Assembly (NCBI GenBank): GCA_964023275.1
Contig: OZ029916.1
Span: 13,508,607-13,572,606, forward strand
DNA: 64,000 nucleotides
DNA from: Norana najaformis
Lineage: Eukaryota > Annelida > Clitellata > Crassiclitellata > Hormogastridae
Direction of reading: 5' to 3'
The position numbers and the translations under genes were made by a program. A model generated the notes under the pieces. It saw only the letters and a program-made list of their open reading frames with translations. It was not told where the DNA came from and made no database searches. The stretch's first letter is position 1. Each line of letters starts with the position of its first letter. This document shows positions 34,864 through 46,529 of this stretch, piece after piece.

Positions 34864-36120
34864 AACAGAGAGAGATAAAGAAAGCGCGAGCGAATAGATC
34901 AACAACTTCATCTTGCGCTGTATCAAAGCTAATTGTCTCAAACGAGGAGGAAACAGGATGCAGATGAGGAGGAGAAAGACAGGAGGAGAAGGAAGAGGGA
35001 AGAACAGAAGAAGATAAAATGAAAAGGGCCGGCATGCTTACGAAATTGGCAGAAAGAATTGGTTCGAGCTGAGATCGGACATGCAGAATGATAGCTCGTT
35101 GATTATTCCGACAAATCCTTCGATATGAAGTCAAGATTTTGAACGAGAAGACATGCTAGAGGAGGAGGGTCCAGGAAACAGTCTGGCAAATCTCCCGGAT
35201 AAAGTGAACGCCTATACTCTTTGGAGTGCAGCGCCGATGGTTGTCGTCGATGACCTGTGAAATTGCATATGGCAAGTGGATGGAGTTGATGGTATTTGGA
35301 TTTGCTGAGCTGATGGCTAAATGGGAAGATCGTTAGAATGGCAGGGACAAAGAAGTTAACGCGGAATAATACGAGTATAAGCCTATGTATGTGTTTAATT
35401 CGACGTTAAAGGCACGAGAATAAATTGGTAAGCGTGCCAGAAAGTATAATTAGTTCGCTCGTGGTATCAACCCAAGGAACTAGAGAGTGCGAGAGTTCAG
35501 GACGAGTGGAGTGATCGCTGTGATTTGGTTGTGAATAAGGTCGAAATTAGATTAAGGTATGAGTGATTGAAAAGATTCTTTTCTGTTATTGTCTGATAAT
35601 GTATTGTTTGGAAGTTTTGGAGACAGCAAAGCTTGAAGCGATCACCAGCTTCTGAGAAACGAAAGAAACCAATTGTTGGTGTTTCGCATTTCACATTGGG
35701 TTATTTCCGGTAGCAAAGTAAAAGTAAGGCATTGCTGTATTTAAATAAAAGTTTTAATACTTTGACTTTTAACGAAGTATTTAAATTAATTATTATAAAT
35801 ACTATTATTTGTAACGAAGTAATACTTCATCCAATTTTATGCTTTCACTTCCTTATGACTGACGATTACACGTTAGTTTGACATGAAATAGCACATAGTA
35901 AGGGTCATAACGAAATTTGCCGGTTAACATATACCTGAAAAAGTTTTCTGCCTAATTCTTCACCTACTGTCTTAGACTACTTTCAGCCTAGAAATCTTGC
36001 AGAGTCTTGCAGATTCTTAATTTCTTCTTCTAACAAAAGCTGTCTCTTTAACGTCATTCATATTCCTCAGTTGAAAGATTGCTGTGATATCCTGGGTAAA
36101 AACATTACATCATAATAAAT
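34641..36120. other. Unassigned stretch with a GA-rich microsatellite
   Basis: GA repeats lie at 34823-34875. An open frame across them (34628-35134, minus) is an artefact of the repeat. Sequence at 35705-35830 is AT-rich with AAGTATTT/ACTTCGT inverted motifs that could be a decayed transposon end. No gene seen. Confidence 0.4.
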
Positions 36121-36596
36121 TTTTATTGCAAAAGGATCCTTTCCATCTGCTTTCGCTCACGCAGTAGTTCGTCCTCTGCTAAAGGAACCTGCTCGCCGCC
36201 CCGGCGACCTGTGTCATTACAGACCCATTTCAACATTTAATTTTGTGTTGAAAATTCTTGAACGGGTATTTAGAAATCGTTTGCAAACTCATCTATCTAC
36301 AAACTCACTATTATCACCCTTTCAGTCTGCATGCCGTAAGTTTCATTAAACAGAATCCGCCCTTATTGCTATTTATAATGACATCATATGCTCTGTGGAT
36401 AAGGGTAGGGACGTACCATGTTTTCTTCTTGACTTTTATGCTGCTTTTGATACTGTGAACCAGTTTCTTCTTTCATATCGTCTCCATCACCTGCTTGGGG
36501 TTTTGGTCCCGCCCTGCATTGGTTTGCTACTTGCCACACATTCAATCAGTATATTAAAAGGTAATAACACAGTTCTACAAATTTAAACTTTTTATA
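36121..36596 (+). mobile_element. L2-like LINE family A, RT 5' part (interrupted)
   Basis: Broken + frames read AHAVVRPLLKEPA, LCHYRPISTFNFVLKILERV, SLLSPFQSAC, DKGRDVPCFLLDFYAAFDTV and LLSYRLHHLLGVL, the first half of an L2-type RT. Homology stops at the TATA at 36593-36596 and the same RT resumes at 38833. Confidence 0.8.
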
Positions 36597-38832
36597 ACAT
36601 TGGCTAAATAGGCTATTTTTAAACTAAATATACCCATAAAAAACCTGCAAGACGTACCATGTTTTGTTGTAAGCCTTATTCTATTACTTATACGAATGAA
36701 ATATGGGTATCCAAAAAATTAAAGTTATTATGATTGTTTGTTGTCATGAAATTGCATTTATTTTCATAATTATTTCACAAATATCATTGCTACAGACTAT
36801 TTAAAAAGTAACTAGCATATATTTTCAATAATAACCATAAACAGCATAAAAACATTGAAACCTTGTTTGCCCTTGCAAGCTATTCATTTCTTCCTTCTAC
36901 TGTCTGTGTTGAAGTGTTTTCTTTCTGCAAAAACCAACAGTAGTCGCCCAACATGGCTGGGTCCCACCTGCCTTGGTATCTCTCCTCCTTCGTTCGGATA
37001 TCCTGGTGAAATCTTTCACCCTGTTCATCACGGACTCGGTTATCGGGAAAGAATTCAAGATGCGAATGCAAAAAGTGGATCTTTAAAGACATCCTGCAGC
37101 CAAGATTTTCTTAGTCCTTGGGAAGTCTTGAACGAGCTGACGATAGTTTTCCTCTTCATGATTCCCCTGAAAACCCTTGAGCACAGGTGTTAATAATTTC
37201 CATGCAACGCTCTCCTTCATATTAAATTTTTCTTCAAGGTTAGTATAATCCAGTAGCTTCCTAATCTGCAGGCCAACACAGATACCTTCTTTGGGTTTAG
37301 CTTCACTTAGTTTGGGAAATTTTCCCCTTAAGTACAAAAACCATTACTGGTTTTGTCTGTAGCCTTGACAAAACTCTTCATAAGACCAAGTCTGATATGT
37401 AAAGGCGGAAGCAGAACATTAGAAAGGTCAACAATAGACTAATACTTCACGTTACTCTTACCAGGAATTAAGTTATCTCTCTTGGGCCAAGCCTTTGTAT
37501 TGTCATGTTTCTCTGTAGCCCTACTGTCCCACGAACACAGACAACAGGAAAACTTTGTGAAGCCACCTTGAAGTCCAAGCACCAGGGCAATCACTTTCAA
37601 ATAACCACATAACTGCTGTTTGTACTGGTGGCATTTTATAACAGTGAGTATTTTTTCATGCTTTCCTAGGTTTTCTTCATTCTTACAGAATGTGACACTG
37701 GGATAGGAGACTTTTGGTTTCCTTTATGCAGAAGTGCGACTTTTAAGCTGTATTCTGAATGGTAACTGAGTCCATTCCATAGGGTTGTGAGTTGTTCCTA
37801 TTTCTTCCATCAGCCCCGAAATATCCTTGCAGAAACGCAGACAATCCTGCATATTGTAAATGAAGACAAAGCCATATTTCTCTTTCTAAATAATGATATT
37901 TTATACCACTGACCAGAAGATTCCACTCTTGAAGTCATGAACCTAAAATCTCAGATTGTTGTTTTGATTGGCCCAGATCTCGGACAAGATCATTAAGTTC
38001 ATTTTGCTGTATGAGGTGAGGTCCACCTACATTTTCAGGACTACTTGTAGGGTATGAAACAATTCAGGCGCTGGATGTTGCTTAGCGTCTTCCTCTGATG
38101 AAGATGAATCTGTCTTCCCAGTTTTCTGGAGGCCTAGTTATGGGAAGACCTTCTTCACGAGGAACTGGCTTTATAGCCGAAGGTACATTTGGGTAATCAA
38201 TCAATATTGCGCGTTTTCTTTTTCGAAAAGCCTTATGTTTTAGTCAAACAAAAATAGCAGTCATCTGAGTGACTGGTTGGCTCATCATAAACCATGGAAC
38301 TGCAAAGGGCATGGATTTCTTCTTACGTTTCACCCATTCAGTCAGGCTAACATAGCATGAAATGCAGCACACCCGAGGAGCCCACTTTTTGTCCTGATTA
38401 CCAACATGACAGCCAAAATATAAGTAGGTGGCTTGCCTCGCAGTCTTTGTTAAATAAAGACTCTAAGATTTTATAATATACTGTCCAAACAAATGCAAAA
38501 CTTATTTGGTAAATGAATACGTCCGCGACGCTGTTCTTTATCCATTTTAGCACTGAAATTTACTGAGAAACTAACAGCACATGTTTCCACAACAGTATGA
38601 GCAACAAAAATGAGGTTAGATGATGTTCTTTCTTCCAATACCTGCAAGGTATTAATAGGGGCCTACGTAAGCAGTGTTGCCAACCACAAAAATTAAAGTA
38701 TCCCTACAGAAACTAACAATTATTAAACTAAAATTACCTATACCATAAACATATGCCGTGCTGGCCTGTTTTAAAGCACAGATCTGAAATCTGCATCAAA
38801 AAATAATAAAAGGCAGCTACTGTAGTTCATGT
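36597..38832 (-). mobile_element. Novel-family DNA transposon, copy 3 (full-length, decayed) inside an L2-like LINE
   Basis: The left end is TATA-ACATTGGCTAA and the right end TTCATGT-TATA. Each is a diverged form of the ACACTGGCC/GGCCAGTGT terminus, and both are flanked by TATA. Transposase remnants run on the minus strand through the whole family order: QDKKWAPRVCCISCYVSL and KKSMPFAVPWF near 38.3 kb, the PREEGLP linker near 38.1 kb, CLCSWDSRA and LLPPLHIRLGLMKSFVKA near 37.4-37.5 kb, GLQIRKLL near 37.27 kb, and IHFLHSHLEFFP...EQGERFHQDIRT...RYQGRWDPAMLGDYCW at 36.9-37.1 kb. Stops and frameshifts are frequent. A CAGTGTTGCCAACCACA motif at about 38674 resembles a hAT end. Confidence 0.8.
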
Positions 38833-39915
38833 TATAAAAGCCTTGTTGATAAGTGCCATTCGTCTAGTGCTTTACTGACTTTGTCCTCTTTTGTTTACAT
38901 GATACTCCAGCCACTAAGTACAATGCTTGACAATCATTCACTAGGATATCATTTCTATGTTGATAATACGCAAATTTATATTTTTTGTGAAAGTTTGCCT
39001 TGGCACTTATCTCTGTATTTGTTATCCAGTATATCTGGGAAGGTGCAGTCTTTGATGGCTGTTTATAAAATCTTCCTTAACCTATCGAAAACTGTTTATT
39101 TATTACTGGGCACTTCTCAGCAACTTAAGAAGTTTGAATGACTTAAATCTTCAAAACTGGTTGACTCACTTGTTGTTTTGGCTGGTGCTCTGGTATGACT
39201 TTGGTATTGTCTTTACCCTGCTAAGTATCTTATCAACTATGTTATCAATATTATTATTTATAATATTATTAGTAATAAGAGCATCATGTAAATGGTATTT
39301 TTAAGTCGTCGTGTAGTTATATTCGTGACATACGCAGAATTAGACGTTATATCTCTGAAAAACGCATTGGTCTTTAGTCAACTTGTAACTCATTCTTACT
39401 GGTATCACAAGGTCAAACATGTAGAAACATCAGAAAGTTCAGAACTGTGGCCTTGAGCAATAACGTCAAAATATGAGCATATAACCTCTGCCTTAAATCT
39501 TTGCATTGGCTTCTTGTTCAGCAAAGGATTTGTTTCAAATTGGAGCTTATAGTTTATAAAACATTAAACTTTGACCAACCACAATACTTAAAATCAGTCA
39601 TCATTCACCAGACTTATCATTATTCAACCAGGTCATCTGATTGCCTTTCTCTGGTCATATCTAAGACTAGAACTGTTCATGGTGAACGGGCCTTTTCGGT
39701 TGCTGGACCTAAACTTTGGAACTCCCTCCCTATATCAGTTCGTTATGCTCAGTGGCTTGTGTCATATCGTTCTCAACTCAAGACTTACTTGTTTCAGTTC
39801 TGTCTTATTAGACTGATCATCTGGATATTGACCTGATTGCAGCGTGGCTTTGGTGCACCATAGGTTGATGCCGTGTGCATCATACACCGGCTCGATAGAA
39901 GTTACTAATAAATTA
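38833..39915 (+). mobile_element. L2-like LINE family A, RT 3' part and tail
   Basis: The + strand resumes with a decayed GSVLGPLLF region, then LDNHSLGYHFYVDNTQIYIF (catalytic YADDTQ changed to YVDNTQ). The same GTSQQLKK...SLV/I block as the 29.2 kb copy follows, and from 39501 RICFKLELIVYKTLN, GERAFSVAGPKLWNSLPIS and LKTYLFQFCLI. The 3'UTR (GGTTGATGCC... GAAGTTACTAATAAA) ends near 39915. Together with 36121-36596 it forms one old LINE split by a transposon. Confidence 0.83.
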
Positions 39916-40189
39916 AGTAGCTATCGTTACCTTCATACGTTAGGAACAGGTGTAGGGGCCTACAGTATTAGTAATTTTGCCGCTGTAAGATCAACAAATG
40001 ATCGCCGGCACATGGGGCAAGAAAGAGCAACTGTGCCCTAAAATGGGGCTATGTATGAGTGTCTCGCGGTCTGCGTCACTCTTGTGCAACTCTTTACTGT
40101 CCTTCTTTTCAGCTATGTTGCTGTACGCTTGCCGATTCAACATTAGTCTCATGAAAACCAGCTGCTGGTTGGCTATCGGTGTTCTTCCT

Positions 40190-40405
40190 CTTCCCCTTAT
40201 CTCTCCTCGCTTCAATTTCAAACATCATCCACCGTAGCCGTCCGACTGTCTGAGTGCCTGACTCCTGGATCTTGACCTGGAACCGAACCCTTTTGCCTAT
40301 CGATTCTGTTTTGACTGAGCGCCTGTGAATAAGCTGGTTCCCGCGACTTAGCTTTTGTTGAGCGCTGTAGAAATCTCGAGATTACGATTACGATTACGAT
40401 TCTTC
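40190..40405 (-). repeat. Dispersed repeat with GTAATC-type tail, copy d
   Basis: The minus strand starts with AATCGTAATCGTAATCGTAATC, then TCGAGATTTCTACAGCGC, GCTAAGTCGCGGGAACCAGC, TTATTCACAGGCGC, AATCGATAGGCAAAAGGG, GGTTCCAGGTCAAGATCC, CTACGGTGGATGATG and AGATAAGGGGAAGAGGAAG. The clearest full-length copy. Confidence 0.8.
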
Positions 40406-40808
40406 CTCCTCCTCCTCCTCCTCTAGGATGAATGACTCTGGGTAGCATCTCTGCGCTGCTGACAGACCTTTGGCATCGTCGTTAATCGCTTTCTTGCAAA
40501 CAACGAAGATTTTTATCGTTTCGGTCTGCAGCCGCCGTCTTTGAGGAGGAGGAGAAGGAGGAAGAGAAGGAGGAGGAGGAGTAGGAGGAGGAGGAGGAGG
40601 AGGAGGAGGAGGAGGAGGAGGAGGAGGAGGAGGAGATAACATAAGTTGTGGAACAACTGGCAAAAGCAAAAGAACGAGTAGTAATATTGATCTGTGTAGA
40701 ATCGTGCTGAGAGATGCCGTCACCGAGGTTGCTATGTAGGAGGGTGGGCTCTCACACTCGCAAGACTAAGGTTGCTAGAAAAGCGCTGTGATGGCGTGGA
40801 GCAAGCTA

Positions 40809-40859
<51 letters not shown>

Positions 40860-41260
40860 AAGAGAGAGAGAGAAAGAGAAAGAGAGAGAGAGGCTTTCAA
40901 AGTGAGAAGACGGAGAGACAGAGACGGAGAGAAAGGAGGGAATCCACAGAGGGAGAGGAGTGGCGATATAGGAGCAGGCGGCGGCGGCGGCGGCGGCGGC
41001 GGCGGTTTGTTGGCTTCGGGCGCTGCATTTGCGGCGACGGTCACGAGTCGATTTCTGATCGATGCCATGTCCTGTCATAACTATTCGATATTGGATTCTG
41101 TAATCCGTCAAAGCCACTCGCTGGATTAGAAAGGCAACGACTGCGTCGGTGCCGCAAAGGAAGAAGCCCAGCAGGTAGCCCACAGCCGACCGACCGACCG
41201 ACCGACCGACTGACCGTCGTCATCTCTCTTGCGAATAAAGATTGCGAAGAGGAGAAGGAG
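40406..41260. repeat. Cluster of GA-, GGA-, GGC- and CCGA-type microsatellites
   Basis: Includes (AGG)n at 40540-40636, (GA)n at 40811-40892, (GGC)n at 40978-41005 and (CGAC)n at 41185-41210, with TCC/GGA-rich flanks. Long open frames here (Pro-, Glu/Arg- or Ser/Leu-rich) are repeat artefacts. The stretch is higher in GC and CpG than its surroundings, which could mark a promoter, but no gene was found. Confidence 0.8.
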
Positions 41261-42640
41261 GAGGAGGAGAGAAAAGAGGCGAAAGGCAGAGAATGGATGA
41301 GATGGAGGAGGACGCAGAGGGCGTGTTGGGAAATCAATGGAAGGCAAAGGATTTTGTCTGGCTGCATTAGAAGACTTGATTTATTCGATTACTACGATGA
41401 CTTCCCCTTGGCTGCCTCCTTCGTTCGCCCTTGTCTCCTCCACCTCAGATGCTCCGGTATCTTCATCGGTCGCCGGACGAGATGAGGCATTTCGACGACG
41501 TTTTAATTTTCGCTCGGATGTTTCTTTCATTTCGTTTATAATCAATAAATTGAAGAGATTTTTTGTTCTTTTTCATTTAAGCTTGATTTCGCGCAAGCCA
41601 AATCTCGGAGACTCAGGGCGTAGGGAAGAGGGCAGACTAGGCGCCCAGATGAGTCAACAACTGGCGGCAGAGTCTGCTTGCCTCTATTGGTTTCAGTCCA
41701 GTCTAAGGCCATCGTCGGTCTGTGCCTGTCTTGAGGTCTAAGGCGTCCTACCATCATCGTCGTCTCGTAATAGCGGTCGACGAGGCTTTAAGAGTCGCGC
41801 AAATAAAACCATCGGTCGAAATGATTTGTTGTTAGCAGACGCTGACCAGCAAATGAGATCGCACGAGCGAATGAATAGTTACGAACAATCAATGTTATAC
41901 ATACAACATTCAATAATATGCTATATATACATATAGGCCTATATACCGACGAGCGCATATATGCATGGCATAGGGAGCAGAATAATATGTATATTTTAAA
42001 CAATATTTAGTGAACATCTTTGCAGACAACCTTCAGAAGTTGTCAGTTGATCGGACATCGAACTTTTGACACGCCCGATTTTTAGCGTAGTTTTAACTCA
42101 AGAAAAGACAGTCAGTCTTTTTTGCATGTATAATTAAATAAACGAACTGTTCAATGATAATAGTAGGCCTACTTGAGACGGCGAAAATGCAGATTCGATA
42201 TGATCTATCAACGACATTTGTAACTCAAACTATTAATTTAGCACAAGACAGGCCCGTACAAACACTCGTCTATTTTCTATTAAATGCGCTGGTCCTTCTT
42301 TATGAAACAATTTATCTCATGACATTCGTATTCTACCCAATATAAAATTATTTAAACATTATATATACGCATATCTGAATGAACTCAATAAGCGAATTCA
42401 TGTGAATTAATTCACTTTTGTTAGTTAAGTGTTTCTGGTTCGTCTTATAAAGGTACTGTTTGCTCAAGTCCAGTTGGACTATAAGCCTGTTAAGTCGATT
42501 ATTTGTCATTTCAAATAGCATTCCCTGTGACGTAGGCATCCCTAATAAGCGGAACGTGGTTCTTTCTGGGTCTGCCTGTTGTATCCCACATGAATTTCTT
42601 ATGTAATATGTTTTATGCTGTTGTCTGTTTGTGGAGCAAT
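41261..42640. other. Unassigned stretch
   Basis: No recognised protein or repeat family. Open frames at 41337-41741 and 42154-42345 lack supporting homology. Confidence 0.4.
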
Positions 42641-42739
42641 AAAATGAAATGAAATGAAGTTGTTACAAAATATTGTTTGCGCTCTCCTAACAATGCATAT
42701 GCGGTCGCATTTTGTGGACTCTTTCCTGCCAAGTCAACG

Positions 42740-42830
42740 GTTACCGCTGACGTCAGACAATGCGCGCGAATGCCAACCAAAGAGAAGCGCATATTTAAAA
42801 TTTGCGCGCGAAAGCTCACCATTCACAATC
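42740..42830 (+). promoter_or_regulatory. Candidate promoter-like cluster: CRE, CG-rich E2F-like site, TATA-like box
   Basis: TGACGTCA (a full CRE) lies near 42749. It is followed by CAATGCGCGCGAATG, TATTTAAAA near 42792 and TTTGCGCGCGAAAG near 42800, whose minus strand reads TTTCGCGC (E2F consensus). No downstream gene is identified, so function is speculative. Confidence 0.3.
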
Positions 42831-43001
42831 AAGTCAACAACCATATAACTCATCGACGTTACGTCACAGAAATTTCAGCCTTACTCTTTCAAGTTTTTCA
42901 AAGATTTTCTTATCGTTCAGAGGGGTTACACCAGCTCGACCATCACGGTTAGTACCTGTTGCTCTTATCCCATCTCTCTCTCAGCTTAAATGCAAATGTA
43001 A

Positions 43002-43690
43002 GTGTACAGGTTTTATATAGCGACCGTATGGCCTCGACCCTGGTCAGTTTGCAATGAATTTATCGGGTGAGATTATTCACCACCGCTGCCTTTGCTTAGA
43101 TAGCAGATTGTAACTAGAAAAAACTATCGAAGTCAAGCATGTGATGTGGTCTGTGATGAGTTCGGCAAAAACGCATGAAAACTTGCCTGTAATGGAGAGA
43201 GGTTTCTGCGGGTTGACTCCTTCTTCCACATAAGTTATGGCTTGATATAGATAACCTTCCGATGCTTTTGCAAGACCTGGAGCATCAACCTTCTCTGAGC
43301 ACCATCAGCACATGACCAAGAACAGCGTGACGGGGAATTTTCAAAGTCAAAGACGGTTAACCAGGAGATTTGAAAGGCTGTATCGTCCGTCGTTTGGGAA
43401 AAATCAAAACTCGAGAAGCCTGGATTAAACAAAAAGTCAACAAACTACCCCTCGGCCTTTTAACTCGCACGTCAAGGCCTCTCAGTGTGAGGATGCCTCT
43501 TCGCATCTCGGTCTTGGTTTATTTCAGAGGTTTAATCTCGGGCCAGCACGGTCCGAACACGGGGACCTTAAATGGCGCGGCGCCCATTCAAACGGGCAGC
43601 GGCGGTGAAAGATCTCACCCGATAAATTCATTGAAAAATTAGCAGAGTCGAGGCCATACGGTCGCTATAGAAAAAAGTGTACATTTACAA
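43002..43690. repeat. Element with long inverted arms (possible MITE/foldback)
   Basis: The left arm (43002-43090: GTGTACAGG... ATAGCGACCGTATGGCCTCG... AATGAATTTATCGGGTGAGA... CCGCTGCC) is the inverted complement of the right arm (43595-43688), with only scattered mismatches. About 500 bases lie between. A single right-arm-like copy occurs at 27824-27960. No coding region recognised. Outer ends share 'AAATGTA(AG)TGTAC'; no clear target duplication. Confidence 0.7.
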
Positions 43691-45000
43691 CCATCACTTC
43701 TGTAACAAGCGAAGCGAATTCATATGTAGACGATTTGGCGATGCACAAACACCTGGAAGATCTTGAACTCTCTTCTTACTCAGTTTCTCCAGAATTCCAA
43801 GCCAAAACACCAGATAAATTGTTACTTTTCTTTCTAGATAAAGTTAATAATCTTAGAAATAGCACTGTAAACTCTGTTCCTCCTGAGATACTTACTCATT
43901 AGCGTTCGAGCCACAATCGTAAGTCACGTCGTCATTTGCCTCCATTCGATCGTTGAAATTAAAGAGGGCTTCTCAGTTCTACGCAGCACTCAAATTACTC
44001 GCCAACAGTGTTCTCTTAAAATTCACCCGTTTACCCTCCGCTCCTTTCGTATCTACGCAATCTCCGCTCCAACTTTCTTCGCTCCTTTTGCTTTGCCCAT
44101 GCTCCTAATTCGCCGAATTCTTCAATATTTTTCATCATACAAATGTATCACTTAGCCGAGAAATTTCTTGCTGTCGAAGCTAGTATCGCATCGCATTACT
44201 ATCAACTATGCATTAATGTCTCTCTCTCTCTCTATTTCTTCTTCTGTCTCTGTTTGTCTTTGTCTCTCTGTATCTGTGTATCTATCTGTCTATCTGTCTG
44301 TTTATCTGTCTATATATCTCTATGTGTCAATAGCTTAATAGCTTTTTATAGACTGTTTTCCGCCAATTCCGCTGACTAGCCTAGACATGCCTTCCGCTAC
44401 TGCTCAATCGGATAGTTTTTCTTTCAAAACTTTCCGCTATTTTGCAAGCGTGGATTTTTACAAAAAATCCTCTGACTTATCACAACGAAGGCTTAACGTT
44501 CTTAAAATGCGCTTCGGCAAGAATAAAAAAGTCACTGTTGACGTCAGCCCGTCTGCATGCAGGGCGCCGCCAGCTAATCGGCACGAAGTGCGAAAAGTTC
44601 CAGTACAAACTCGCTTAACACATCTTGAATCACCATCGGAAAAATCAGGCTCACACTTTCTTCCGTTCTCTTGCTTGTTTGTAACACGCCTTTCGCAGCC
44701 CTAGTACACCTCAGATCTTGCTTCTGAGGAGAGCGTAAGATCAAATGCGGACAGATGCAGACAAGAGGGAAGAGAGGGGTCCAAAGTAGGTCATTTTTGC
44801 GGAGCTCCTTTATGGACGACTCCTTGTGACTCCGTGTAACGACCTTGGGCAAGTTGTTTGCGCACACGTGCCTCTGTCACCAAGCAGCAAGTAAACGGCA
44901 AGTCCTGCGATGCACTGGCCCCGTGTCCAGGACCTTGGGATTCGTCCATTGCCGGATCAAGGAACAAAGATAGTAAAGTAAAGGAAATGAGCGCCTCTCC
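43691..45000. other. Unassigned stretch, with a possible LINE linker scrap and a pyrimidine repeat
   Basis: At 43741-43900 a + frame (HLEDLELSSYSVSPEFQAKT, PDKLLLFFLDKVNNLRNST) resembles the linker between the endonuclease and RT of L2/CR1-like LINEs. A TCTC/TATCTGTC tract lies at 44218-44330. The open frame 44387-44704 has no known family. TGACGTCA occurs at about 44548. Confidence 0.35.
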
Positions 45001-45004
45001 AGCG

Positions 45005-45205
45005 CTCTTACTTACTTTACTTGGGTCTAAACTAAAGACTCATCTGCGTCAACTTGCTTGTCCACCGCATCCTGACTTCCGGTTTCCCTGACCAATAGGA
45101 TTTCAACTGGACTTCTCCGACGGATTACGATTTTTGACAAAGGTTTCACTTGGTTGATGCCTTGCGCGTTACGATAATGGTACCATAGAAGTCATTAGGC
45201 TGCAA
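45005..45205 (+). mobile_element. L2-like LINE 3' end fragment (family A-like)
   Basis: Reads SKLKTHLRQLACPPHPDFRF, the L2-type C-terminus. A decayed 3'UTR follows with TTGGTTGATGCCTTGCGCGTTACG and ATAGAAGTCATTAGG, matching the tails at 29.9, 39.87 and 55.48 kb. Confidence 0.65.
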
Positions 45206-45450
45206 CAGATTAGCTTTCCTCTTTGCAGCATCAGCTCAGCAACAGATGTTTAAGAGAACGAGTGAACGAAGCATCGCCAGTTGAAAATCGTGAGTCTGGC
45301 TGTTTCTCATTCGTCCAGCGACCAACAGAAGACGAAGCCCCGATGGGTGGCGCTGCTGATGCATTATGAGCCATTACTTCTATAGCCAAGGAATTTAAAC
45401 GAAGACAGGATTTGTAGATATATACACACATACATGTGCATATATATAAA

Positions 45451-45552
45451 AAGAAAGGAAGGAAGGAAGGAAGGAAGGAAGGAACGAACGAACGAACAAA
45501 CGAACGAACGAACGAACGAACGAAGGAAGGAAGGAAGGAAGGAAGGAAGGAA
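45451..45552. repeat. (GGAA/CGAA)n compound microsatellite
   Basis: GGAA units switch to CGAA units and back to GGAA, about 100 bases. CTG/CCG triplets follow at 45769-45815, TAATC/TGATC-type pentamers at 46184-46310 and TAG/TGG triplets at 46465-46525. Confidence 0.93.
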
Positions 45553-46529
45553 AAAAGAATGTCGAATGATGCGATAGACAAACGTAATTAAATATCGTAA
45601 TTTCTGGCGATTTCCAAGCCATTAAGATTCGACCGGCTAAGTTGGTCTAAGTTGACCCACGGCAAAGGTTAATTTAACGTTCAATGTCGACATTCATCAC
45701 TGACCGTTCGGCCACGGATAGAATGTCGACGTAGTTAGATTCAGCGATTGACTGCATCCACCGTCTACAGCTGCTGCTGCTGCTGCTGCTGCCGCCGCCG
45801 CTGCTGCTGCTGCTGTATCTTCTGCTACAGACGCCTGCCACGCTTACTACTGACCCGAAGGCATCCTACGATTCGCCACAAATAGGAACCGTTCGGTCAG
45901 TCATCCATCAACGCTTCATTCTCAGTTCACCGTCTGTTCAACAACCACCGCCTCAGTCAACACCGCAACAATCTTTGTCGTTCCACCTATTCCGCCGGTT
46001 ACGATCATCTCGTGCGCCGACCGAATCATGCATACATTGTGATAAATGCCAAAGAAATGTCGATGGAATGCTAAACTATCTGTGCAGTCACATTCGCCCC
46101 TTTATTAACCCATTCGACTACAACAGTTGCCGACTACGCAAGCAAGCAATAGAACCTAAGAAGATGAGACGCGTTTAACATGAAATCTAATCTAATCTAA
46201 TTCTATCCAACCTGATATATTCTGATCTATTCTAATCCTATTTGATCTATCCCAATCTAATCCTATCCAATCTGATCTAATCTAATCAGTCTAGTCAGGT
46301 CTAGTCTAGTCTACCAATGTTTATCCAAAGCTCGAACTCTTTCTTCCTGTAAGAAACGCCTTAAAACTCATCATTTCTCACTGACTTTCAAACGTCTGGA
46401 TAGATTTGCATTTCTGTTGTAACTTTGCAAGCGACAAATTTTTTTAATAATAATAATAGTAAGCCTAGTAGTAGCAGTAGTAGTGGTAGTAGTCGTGGTA
46501 GTAGTCGTAGTAGTAGTAGTAGTAAAGTG

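Noticed and set aside
40394-41183. Pro-rich, Glu/Arg-rich and Ser/Leu-rich open frames
   Set aside because: They come from GGA, GA and GGC repeats and have no non-repeat coding support.
44387-44704. 105-residue + strand frame starting with ATG
   Set aside because: Basic Ser-rich composition without a known domain; neighbours are LINE remnants. Kept only as a possibility.
45231-45622. Open frames rich in Ser-Phe-Leu-Pro and Ser-Phe-Val-Arg
   Set aside because: They are translations of the GGAA/CGAA microsatellite.
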